Positions 49,179 to 55,534 of a stretch of DNA of 55,534 nt are shown in pieces. Source of the stretch: Planctomycetaceae bacterium (lineage in GTDB: Bacteria > Planctomycetota > Planctomycetia > Pirellulales > Lacipirellulaceae). The notes below the pieces were generated by a model that saw only the letters and a list, made by a program, of their open reading frames with translations, was not told where the DNA came from and did not search any database. The DNA is taken from the NCBI GenBank assembly GCA_002713555.1, contig PATG01000018.1, positions 50,243 to 105,776 on the forward strand. Reading direction: 5' to 3'. How positions within the stretch are numbered: position 1 is the first letter of the stretch; each line of letters starts with the position of its first letter. Made by a program: the position numbers and the translations under genes.

Positions 49179-50243
49179 TCAACGATTTCGCCACAGGACT
49201 CGGTCTTCGATTTTTAGCTTTGCTTGGACTTCAGTAATTTGAGCTTTGAATCTTTTGGCATCTTGAGGGTACCCTGCCGTGGGCCGAAGGCCTGGAATCT
49301 GTTCGATCCAAAAAGCATTGAAGGATCGCATGGCTAACTCGCGATGGTATTTGGCTTGCATCGAAGCAAGTGCCACGGGGAGCTCGGCTTCTCCTTGGCT
49401 ACGGAAGCAGATTTCAATATTCGCTTCAGGGGGTCCCCAGCGGTAACAGCTTTGGGAGCGACTTTCGACGATTGTTTCGATCCAGTGATCCGGAAAGTGA
49501 TGCTGCAGGAGTGCCCCGTAGCGATTGCGCCCACCGTGCTTGTCGCAGGTGATAGAGACCAGGGGGGTGTGCGGTGGGATGCAAAGCGATGATCGAATGG
49601 GGAGGTTGGTGAGTACTTTTTTTACGAGATCCATGGATTTGTGGGAGAGAGCTGCGCCTTTGGTGCCATAGTGTTCCGTGAGTTGGTTGAACTCTTCTGG
49701 ATATACGAGTTGAGTTTGGATATCGACCAACTCTACGGCCGCGGATTGGCAAGTTACCGCAAAACGGTCTGCGAGGTTTGCGACTTCTGCAAGCGAACAA
49801 TCTATAGGTAGCGGGCAATTGTAGTTGGCATACCACGGCAAGGTGGGCGGCGAGAAGAGTTCTTGCCAATCTGTAAAGGATTGGCCACAGACAGTCATTG
49901 CTGTGAGCACACCACGTTCTAGATGCCGTAAGCCACAATTACTGTGGCGCCGTTTGGAGTGACGCTGTTTGGAGTGGCCAGCCGGTTTGTAGAGCTGCTT
50001 CGAATCGGCGATTGCAATCCGCTGATCATCGGGCACCCGGCTTACCACATCTGCCAGCCGCTCATAGAGATCGATCGTAGAGCCGGTCCGTACTAAGGCC
50101 AGACCACCCTCCCTGAGCGGCATATCCTTGGGTTCTTCGCTGCATTCTGCTTGCAGCTCACTCCACCAGGCCGTTGCCCCAATGCAGAGTGGTCCCAGAT
50201 TGGGTCCATACCCGGCTTCGTCGATTCCAATCATCCATGTCAT
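49179..50243 (-). CDS. divergent RNase HII-like protein
   Basis: A 354-residue protein whose start, IGIDEAGYGPNLGPLCIGAT, matches the RNase HII DEAGxGP active-site loop. IADSKQLY corresponds to the DSKKL motif. Further acidic sites are plausible in ITCDKHGGRNRYG, and MQAKYHRELAMRSFNAFW replaces the usual C-terminal block. It is about 150 residues longer than RNase HII. A Lys/His/Arg-rich insertion (SKQRHSKRRHSN) lies near residue 92. It may cleave RNA-DNA hybrids, or be a planctomycete-specific relative. Confidence 0.7.
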   Translation of the reverse strand: MTWMIGIDEAGYGPNLGPLCIGATAWWSELQAECSEEPKDMPLREGGLALVRTGSTIDLYERLADVVSRVPDDQRIAIADSKQLYKPAGHSKQRHSKRRHSNCGLRHLERGVLTAMTVCGQSFTDWQELFSPPTLPWYANYNCPLPIDCSLAEVANLADRFAVTCQSAAVELVDIQTQLVYPEEFNQLTEHYGTKGAALSHKSMDLVKKVLTNLPIRSSLCIPPHTPLVSITCDKHGGRNRYGALLQHHFPDHWIETIVESRSQSCYRWGPPEANIEICFRSQGEAELPVALASMQAKYHRELAMRSFNAFWIEQIPGLRPTAGYPQDAKRFKAQITEVQAKLKIEDRVLWRNR

Positions 50244-50282
50244 GAGGGGTAGTATAACGCTCGGGAGTCCTTGAGTCAGCCA

Positions 50283-50735
50283 CTAGAAAAATCCTCCATC
50301 CCGTCCACGGTGAATGTTTTTAGCAGCTTCGGCAGCAGAATGTAGTTCGGACATTCTTTGCTCCGAAACCAGATCTTGGACCTGCCTGATGACGAGCCCC
50401 TCGCTCGCAGCGGTCAAATGGCTAAGCACACGGATCGTATCGGGGAGTAACCGTTTGTCGCCGTCGACAAGAAGAGTACGTAGTTGGGAAACAACGCTAA
50501 TTTTTTTACTTCCTAACCATCTATTGTTAAAATTAGAAGCATTGCTTCCTATTGCTTGGAGTGCTTGCAGATGATCTGCGGTACGTTTTTTGTTTTGGAG
50601 TACCGCTAGTAAGCGATCGATAACTTCGCCTGAAATGGCAGGACTTCCGGTCTGGCCAATCGTATAGCTGGCGGTACTGCGCACCGATTCGTTTGCATGG
50701 AACAAAAGATCAAATTGCTCTGGGAACTTATCCAA
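50283..50735 (-). CDS. HEAT-repeat-like protein or fragment
   Basis: An open frame of about 150 residues with repeated helix pairs (LFHANESVRSTASYTIGQ, VIDRLLAVLQN, ADHLQALQAIGSNA, LLPDTIRVLSHLTAA) resembling HEAT/ARM repeats. There is no convincing start. The frame opens right after the stop of the upstream exported protein, and only a TTG at 50735 is available. It may be the C-terminal piece of a larger HEAT protein whose 5' part was lost, or a small gene with a rare start. Confidence 0.4.
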   Translation of the reverse strand: MDKFPEQFDLLFHANESVRSTASYTIGQTGSPAISGEVIDRLLAVLQNKKRTADHLQALQAIGSNASNFNNRWLGSKKISVVSQLRTLLVDGDKRLLPDTIRVLSHLTAASEGLVIRQVQDLVSEQRMSELHSAAEAAKNIHRGRDGGFF

Positions 50736-50807
50736 ATGACGAAATGCTAGTGATTCCTGGCCACTGAGAAGCAGCGGGCCAGCTTGCAGCCGTCTTCAGG
50801 GGGCGAA

Positions 50808-51953
50808 TTACTCAAACAGCAGTAGCCCAAACGCTACGGGAACAACGTCAAAACCGGGGACTTTGCGCTCAACGGCGATCGCCCAGGCGGTTTCGGCCAG
50901 GGGAGGGGCACCCAGTTCCGACCAGGGTATTGCCCCTTCGAGAGTCCAGTGGGTGGCATTTTGAGCAGAGATGACAAACCAACGTGGATTCCACCCTGGT
51001 GTGAGCCAGCAACGGTCGGCTGTCCAACCACGATGGTCCACGGACAACTCAAAACTCGTGGCATAATCACGGTCTAAATCCAAATGGATTCGTACGTGGT
51101 CGTGGGTGCTCAGATCCGCATCATAAGTCCGGGCACGAGGGTCGACTTCGTATTGAGTCTGTGGCATTTTTTTGCAATGCACGGCCATGTAAAGAAACTC
51201 CTCATCTTTGGCGAACCAGGCTTGGGTCGTTTTACTGGGTGCCGAAGAAGTTTCAAGTTGCCAACAGGGCTCCTGGAGTTGGCCGTCAAGATGAGGTCTT
51301 CGTTCTACAGGGGTGCATCGCCTTATTGTCAGAGGTGCTTCCTCGTCCTGGCGAGCCTCGATCAGCCATTGCTCAGCTTGGGCCCGACGATGCCAGGGTT
51401 GCATGCGTGGGTTGTGCTTCAGAAGCGATAAAAAACTTTGAGCCAATTTTAGGCGACCACTCCGACGCGCTGCGACTGCAGATTGAAAAGTATGCTCCGG
51501 ATCATCAGCGAGTTTGGTTTGTTTGTGCCGTGCTTGCCCAGCAAGATGCAGTGCGTAGGTAGCCAACTCTTCGGGAGTAGAGACAGGCTTGCTGGCCTGT
51601 ATCTGCACGACTTCACTGCTGGTATAAAGTCGAGCCAGTGTGAGCAGCCCCGCTTGGGTAGCCCGTTGATCGGGGTACTGGTCCACGAGTTGGTGGAGTA
51701 CTTCTGCTGCTTGATCATGTTTTCCGGCAGCCAGATAATCGTTGGCAATTTGTTCGTACAAAGGTGCAGCATCTGCAGGTGGCAGATCTCGCGTGAGTTG
51801 TACAAGGTGAGCAACCGTAGCTGGACTTTTGCCTTGACTCAGAACAATTTGACGTATGCGCGCTGCTTGCTGGAGGGCCTCATTATTTTGGGCCGAGACG
51901 TTGATTGGGATAAGCGCCAGGCAAAAAAATACTAAAAAGCGGAGCGCATTCAT
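50808..51953 (-). CDS. exported TPR protein with C-terminal CBM9-like beta-sandwich
   Basis: A 381-residue protein with a signal peptide (FLVFFCLALIPINVSAQ). TPR-like helices follow (AAPLYEQIANDYLAAGKHDQ, AEVLHQLVDQYPD) to about residue 200. The C-terminal 170 residues resemble a family-9 carbohydrate-binding or sugar-binding sandwich: PHLDGQLQEPCWQ, WFAKDEEFLYMAVHCKK, DHVRIHLDLDRDYATSFEL, WTLEGAIPWSELG, ending FGLLLFE. It is probably periplasmic or outer-membrane associated. The ligand is unknown. Confidence 0.7.
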   Translation of the reverse strand: MNALRFLVFFCLALIPINVSAQNNEALQQAARIRQIVLSQGKSPATVAHLVQLTRDLPPADAAPLYEQIANDYLAAGKHDQAAEVLHQLVDQYPDQRATQAGLLTLARLYTSSEVVQIQASKPVSTPEELATYALHLAGQARHKQTKLADDPEHTFQSAVAARRSGRLKLAQSFLSLLKHNPRMQPWHRRAQAEQWLIEARQDEEAPLTIRRCTPVERRPHLDGQLQEPCWQLETSSAPSKTTQAWFAKDEEFLYMAVHCKKMPQTQYEVDPRARTYDADLSTHDHVRIHLDLDRDYATSFELSVDHRGWTADRCWLTPGWNPRWFVISAQNATHWTLEGAIPWSELGAPPLAETAWAIAVERKVPGFDVVPVAFGLLLFE

Positions 51954-52087
51954 CGGCTATCCATGCCTGAGGAGTGTAGAGTCCGAAGTGGGGGAATTGT
52001 AACATGAATTACAATTTTAGGGCAGAGCGGGTTCGCAGGATTAAAGCGTTAAAATAGCAATTTAGCAATTGTGTGAGCTGGCCCGGC

Positions 52088-53770
52088 ATGTCCAAGGTTC
52101 ATGAGCTATATTTGCGCATGAACGCTGAAACCCCCATCGATGTTTCTTGTAGTAGTGCAGCGCTTACGCTAGAAGGACTCGTCAGCCAGGCAAATCATCT
52201 GTACACGCTACCAGCGGTAGCTTGCCAGGTGATTCAGCTGACAAGAAATCCTAAAGTCGATACGCATGCGCTGAAAGAATGCATTCAAACGGACCCAGCC
52301 TTGGCGGCCAAAATCTTGCGTGTGGTCAACAGCTCACTTTTTGGATTGAGCCAAGAAGTCAGAGATCTCAACCAGGCCATTGCTCTCCTGGGAACCAAGC
52401 CTCTTAAATTATTAGTTTTAGGATTTAGCCTGCCCGAAAAGTTGTTTTATGACGTGGCACGGGAGCAGTTGGATTGGTTCTGGATGTCGACACTAACCCG
52501 CGCGGTAGCTGCACGTACAATAAGTGAAAAGTTGTACTACCAGCCAGGAGACGATGCGTTTTTGGCGGGTTTGCTACAGGACATTGGGGTTCTGGTGTTG
52601 TTGGGGCAATTGCAAGAGCCCTATGCTAATTTTTTGTCAAGCGTGATCAACGACCATGCTGATTTGGAGCAATTCGAGATAGAGTCGCTTGGTTTTGATC
52701 ATCGAGCTTTAACCGTTGCGCTACTTCGGCATTGGCAAATGCCAGAATTCCTGGTGGAGTCGATTGCACAGCCGCGTCACGCAGCCGTTTTGGCAAGGCA
52801 AAACTTACCCGTGTCGGATTTATCTTGTACGTTACATATTGCTGATTTGTTGGCGGAATTGGTAGGGAGAAATCGGCTGGATGTTTTGCCCGATCTCTTG
52901 GAACTAGGCGTCCTCTACGGAAAATTTGACCGAGATAAATTGACCGAAATAGTTTCTTATTTACAGCCACAAGTCAATCAATTGGCTGAAGCCATGTCCT
53001 TGCAGTTGCCAAAGCATCAGGATTTTGTTGCGATCATGACCGATGCGCACCAGCAAATCAGTCTATTAGCTGAAAACGTGTCCGCACCTTTGAGCCTGTT
53101 GGGAGCAGGGGATGGGAAATCCGACTCTCGTGTCCTGGTCGATGCAGCTCACCTTCGCTCAGCAGTTGATTCTTTCTTAGGGAAACCCCTGCCCAAGGTC
53201 GAGTCAAAACCACAATCCACCGACACGGCGTTGTCCGGCACTAGCGACCTGCACAATACGAGTCCTCTCTTCGGTCAGCTCTTAGCAGAACCAGTTTCTA
53301 GTCAGGAGAGCGCTTTCGAGCGGATACTCACACTGACTGTGGGGCAATGCCGTGCACAGCGAAAGCCAGTTAGTCTGGTCATTCTAGGAGCAGTTGAAAG
53401 GTGTGCCAACGAAAACGAGAATCACCAGGTTATCAGTCAGGTACTGGATGCAGTCTGCCAGGAAACGGATGTCGAGGATTTAGTAGTCGAATCCAGGGGA
53501 CCCTGCCATAGGGTATTGCTACTTGCGGATTTCGATCGGCAGCAGGCAGTTCGTTTTGGCCAACAGACACTCGAGCGTATACAAGGCATGATCCGGCATT
53601 TGGAAGTAAAAGGCAAAACAATAAGTTATCTTGTGGGGGCGGGGGTTGCTTCGGTCACATTGCCACCCAAAAATTTCCCACCTCTCGACCTGCTGGAGAC
53701 TGCCCAACGTTGTCTCTCGGCGGCACATGCGGGTGGAGTATTTGCGGTCAAGAGCTTGGAAATCTATTAA
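52088..53770 (+). CDS. HDOD-domain signalling protein with degenerate GGDEF-like C-terminus
   Basis: About 560 residues. The HDOD domain spans roughly residues 30-270: LPAVACQVIQLTRNPKVD, DPALAAKILRVVNSSLFG, LNQAIALLGTKPLKLLVLG, FLAGLLQDIGVLVLL. HD catalytic residues are lost (LLQDIG for an HDxG), as is usual for HDOD. The last 150 residues (SSQESAFERILTLTVGQCRA to HAGGVFAVKS) follow the diguanylate-cyclase fold pattern but lack GGDEF. ATG 52088 is preferred; GTG 52073 and ATG 52118 are also possible. It probably acts by protein binding. Confidence 0.8.
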   Translation: MSKVHELYLRMNAETPIDVSCSSAALTLEGLVSQANHLYTLPAVACQVIQLTRNPKVDTHALKECIQTDPALAAKILRVVNSSLFGLSQEVRDLNQAIALLGTKPLKLLVLGFSLPEKLFYDVAREQLDWFWMSTLTRAVAARTISEKLYYQPGDDAFLAGLLQDIGVLVLLGQLQEPYANFLSSVINDHADLEQFEIESLGFDHRALTVALLRHWQMPEFLVESIAQPRHAAVLARQNLPVSDLSCTLHIADLLAELVGRNRLDVLPDLLELGVLYGKFDRDKLTEIVSYLQPQVNQLAEAMSLQLPKHQDFVAIMTDAHQQISLLAENVSAPLSLLGAGDGKSDSRVLVDAAHLRSAVDSFLGKPLPKVESKPQSTDTALSGTSDLHNTSPLFGQLLAEPVSSQESAFERILTLTVGQCRAQRKPVSLVILGAVERCANENENHQVISQVLDAVCQETDVEDLVVESRGPCHRVLLLADFDRQQAVRFGQQTLERIQGMIRHLEVKGKTISYLVGAGVASVTLPPKNFPPLDLLETAQRCLSAAHAGGVFAVKSLEIY

Positions 53771-53858
53771 CAGAGCACCTGCCAAAGCATGCCTTCGAAG
53801 ATGGGTACGCGATCTAAGCCCTTGACGCCTGACGCCACTTCTGTGGTATGATTCTCGG

Positions 53859-54986
53859 ATGAACAGCGAGGAGCATACTGGTGATGAGCCGACTTCAGAA
53901 TCGCAAGGCGAGGTTCGCTCGGAACACTTGGATAATTCAACAAAGCAAGGGGATGCAAAGAATCCAGGGGATTCACCATCTTCTTCAGTAACTTCTTCAC
54001 TGGCGGACACGTTGTCTGTACAGAGTTCATCCGGTGGCGACACCTTTAACGAGCCGGCTTTTTCAAAGTTAGCAGAGCTCAAAGTCTCAGATCTTCACTT
54101 CCGCCCGCAACGGCGCACTCTCTTGCCAATTGTGTTGTTTTTGGCCACATGTGTATCGACATTTTGGGTGGGCTGCACGAATTGGCAACCGCTTGAGCAT
54201 CGTTATTTGCACAGCTACGAGGCCATGGGAGCTGTTATACGTGAGAACTGGACCACGGGAATGCAATACATGATTGCCGTGTTGGCTATTCTGTTAACGC
54301 ACGAAATGGGTCATTTTTTGCAAACGGTTAAACATCGCATTGCAGCCAGCTATCCACTGTGCATCCCAATCCCATTCAATGCGATTGGTACCATGGGTGC
54401 AGTCATCGGAATGGACGGGATGCGGGCAGATCGACGTCAGATTTTTGATATCGGCATTGCAGGGCCCTTGGCAGGGCTCGTGGTGGCAATTCCCGTGTTT
54501 TGGTGGGGCATCAACGATTTGGATTTATCACGCCTGCCGCATCCCGAAGAGATTCAGCTCTATCTTCCCTGGTTAGGGCAATGGATGCTCGAACGCGCTC
54601 ATCCCGAATGGACAGGTCGTGACTGGATTGGCTTGTCGCAACTGAACCCCTACTTCATGGCGGGTTGGGTGGGAATGCTGATTACGGGACTCAATATGAT
54701 GCCTATCAGCCAACTCGATGGCGGTCATACGATTTACGCTTTGTTCCTGAATCGTGCTCACGTACTGGCACGTTGGTTTGTTTCGTTATCAATTTTTTAT
54801 ATTTTGATTCATATCAACGACGCGGTTATGTGGACCCCGATGCTGGTGTTGGTGATTCTGATGGGCATCCACCATCCACCCACAGCCAACGATAATGTTG
54901 AATTAGGACCCACACGCTGGGCGATTGGGTTGGCTTCGCTGGTCATCCCACTGCTGTGCTTTCCGTTGCAGGGTTTTCGGCAGTGA
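53859..54986 (+). CDS. M50-family site-2-type membrane metalloprotease
   Basis: A 375-residue protein with a hydrophilic Ser/Glu-rich N-terminal region of about 80 residues, followed by six or more helices. The zinc motif HEMGH lies in LLTHEMGHFLQTVKHRI, and the third ligand in ISQLDGGHTIYALFLNR. IGTMGAVIGMDGMRADRR resembles EGY1-like/M50B peptidases without a PDZ domain. It should cleave proteins within the membrane; the substrate is unknown. A run of Ser/Glu codons in the N-terminus is unusual but in frame. Confidence 0.88.
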   Translation: MNSEEHTGDEPTSESQGEVRSEHLDNSTKQGDAKNPGDSPSSSVTSSLADTLSVQSSSGGDTFNEPAFSKLAELKVSDLHFRPQRRTLLPIVLFLATCVSTFWVGCTNWQPLEHRYLHSYEAMGAVIRENWTTGMQYMIAVLAILLTHEMGHFLQTVKHRIAASYPLCIPIPFNAIGTMGAVIGMDGMRADRRQIFDIGIAGPLAGLVVAIPVFWWGINDLDLSRLPHPEEIQLYLPWLGQWMLERAHPEWTGRDWIGLSQLNPYFMAGWVGMLITGLNMMPISQLDGGHTIYALFLNRAHVLARWFVSLSIFYILIHINDAVMWTPMLVLVILMGIHHPPTANDNVELGPTRWAIGLASLVIPLLCFPLQGFRQ

Positions 54987-55003
54987 ATGCCGGGTGGGGT
55001 TTT

Positions 55004-55019
55004 CGGCAGTAGTCTGCCG
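55004..55019. terminator. hairpin after the M50 gene
   Basis: CGGCAG-TAGT-CTGCCG is a perfect six-base stem with a four-base loop. There is no T-run, so it is a transcript-end stem rather than a classical intrinsic terminator. Its left arm is part of the duplicated GGGTTTTCGGCAGT. Confidence 0.4.
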
Positions 55020-55108
55020 CTCAAGCACCTTCGTATTGAGTATTCCGGTTTCCTATGGAATTTCCTCTTTGGAAATTTGCGCATCATGAGAAATTTTTAA
55101 CAGAAGGT

Positions 55109-55166
55109 AACGAAGGAAACAAAGAAACGGTAACACAGCGCATAAGATATCTTCGTTCCCTTCGTT
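55109..55166. repeat. imperfect inverted repeat of CGAAGG type
   Basis: The left arm AACGAAGGAAACAAAG (55109-55124) pairs with CTTCGTTCCCTTCGTT (55151-55166) at 14 of 16 positions, separated by 26 bases. The AACGAAGG/CTTCGTT composition is like the ACGAAG repeat at 48522. It could be a dispersed non-coding element or a transcript hairpin. Confidence 0.55.
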
Positions 55167-55397
55167 TTCTTATGTTCAATTATTTGGTTGCGGCCTCAGG
55201 CCGCGTGGTGTCTGTTCGGCTCTGTAGAAGGCGTACGAATCCAATAGTTTTTTGAGGCACTGATAGAGCACGGATCCCGGTGTGCCAGGACGGATCGGAA
55301 AAGGCGGTGGCTTCATGCTACCGAGAGAAAGTTAGAATCACAGGTTTTCGAAAGTTGTAGAACTTGAGACTACAGCGCAGGGACCAAGATTAGTACA

Positions 55398-55534
55398 CCG
55401 CTAATGGACGCTAATTAGGGTTGTCAAATGGGCTGTCGAGACACTCCCGCGCTATGAAGAAAATGAAATAGTTCCATTGCTTGCAATGGCGAGAATTTCT
55501 TGTCTTTTACTAAGTGTCGATTAGCGTCAATTAG
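55398..55534. repeat. inverted pair of GCTAAT/ATTAGC elements at the window end
   Basis: CCGCTAATGGACGCTAATTAG (written here by its ends, 55398-55418) has internally repeated CGCTAAT units. The last 17 bases, CGATTAGCGTCAATTAG (55518-55534), are nearly its reverse complement: 14 of 15 bases of CTAATTGACGCTAAT. They enclose about 100 bases without coding potential and may mark the ends of a small non-autonomous element. Confidence 0.5.

Larger units (their letters stand above)
54987..55534. other. 548-base gene-free, repeat-rich window end
   Basis: No convincing gene follows the M50 protease. The sequence holds a duplicated GGGTTTTCGGCAGT (54971-54984 and 54997-55010), a hairpin, a CGAAGG inverted repeat and an inverted pair of GCTAAT elements. 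A plus-strand frame at 55055-55255 is made of this repeat sequence and is not a credible protein. Confidence 0.6.

Noticed and set aside
55055..55255. 66-residue plus-strand frame
   Set aside because: Composed of the CGAAGG inverted repeat; such frames are translations of intergenic repeats.

Overview
The window looks like chromosome from a planctomycete, most likely a Pirellulales-type member of Planctomycetota. The basis is indirect: a complete alternative complex III (ACIII) operon running into an A2-type caa3 oxidase with ActD fused to ActE, two SpoIIE-type phosphatase-like proteins sharing the start CMEVWGGN, a PYROXD2-like oxidoreductase, a divergent RNase HII-like protein, and short CTTCGT-type intergenic repeats. 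I saw no rRNA, tRNA, CRISPR array, integrase or complete insertion sequence.

Layout. Positions 1-6.9 kb hold light and oxidative-stress accessory genes: a cyclopropane-fatty-acid-synthase/DUF1295 chimera, two tiny membrane proteins, a SpoIIE phosphatase, a class II photolyase, DUF1499, DUF1475, ferrochelatase, DUF2071 and a pteridine-reductase-like SDR. Several are broken. Positions 7.3-20.4 kb (minus strand) form one tightly overlapping respiratory operon, actA-actB-actC-actDE-actF-small TM protein-sco-ctaC-ctaD-ctaE-ctaF. Positions 20.5-23.3 kb hold a RegA/RegB-type redox two-component system and an atypical SDR. Palindromes matching RegA/PrrA-type sites lie between regA and actA. Positions 23.4-30.4 kb (plus strand) carry two unknown genes, a DUF2256 remnant, sdhCAB, a 2-Cys peroxiredoxin, a membrane protein and a DUF2867 oxidoreductase.

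Positions 30.4-44.0 kb form a second light/oxidative-stress block: deaminase, exported glutathione peroxidase, DUF429, iron-sulfur cryptochrome/(6-4) photolyase, ferritin-like protein, a class II photolyase fused to a renalase-like FAD oxidoreductase, a photolyase fragment, an M48-like protein without its metal motif, a class IV-like histone deacetylase homologue, fasciclin, GTP cyclohydrolase I, a 6-pyruvoyl-tetrahydropterin-synthase homologue, a degenerate SpoIIE phosphatase and a Nei/Fpg glycosylase. Positions 44-55.5 kb look like ordinary chromosome: sufS-sufU, a PYROXD2 homologue, SixA, RNase HII-like, a TPR/CBM9-like exported protein, an HDOD protein and an M50 protease, ending in repeat-rich non-coding DNA.

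Taken together, the left 44 kb couples an aerobic respiratory chain (succinate dehydrogenase, quinol, ACIII, caa3 oxidase) under probable quinone-sensing RegBA control with a large DNA-photorepair and antioxidant set. That set has its own pterin genes, which could supply photolyase antenna chromophores. The most unusual observations are the recurring internal deletions and frameshifts confined to the stress genes, the photolyase-oxidoreductase fusion, the tandem RegA-like palindromes, and a pair of phosphatase paralogues of which one has lost metal ligands.
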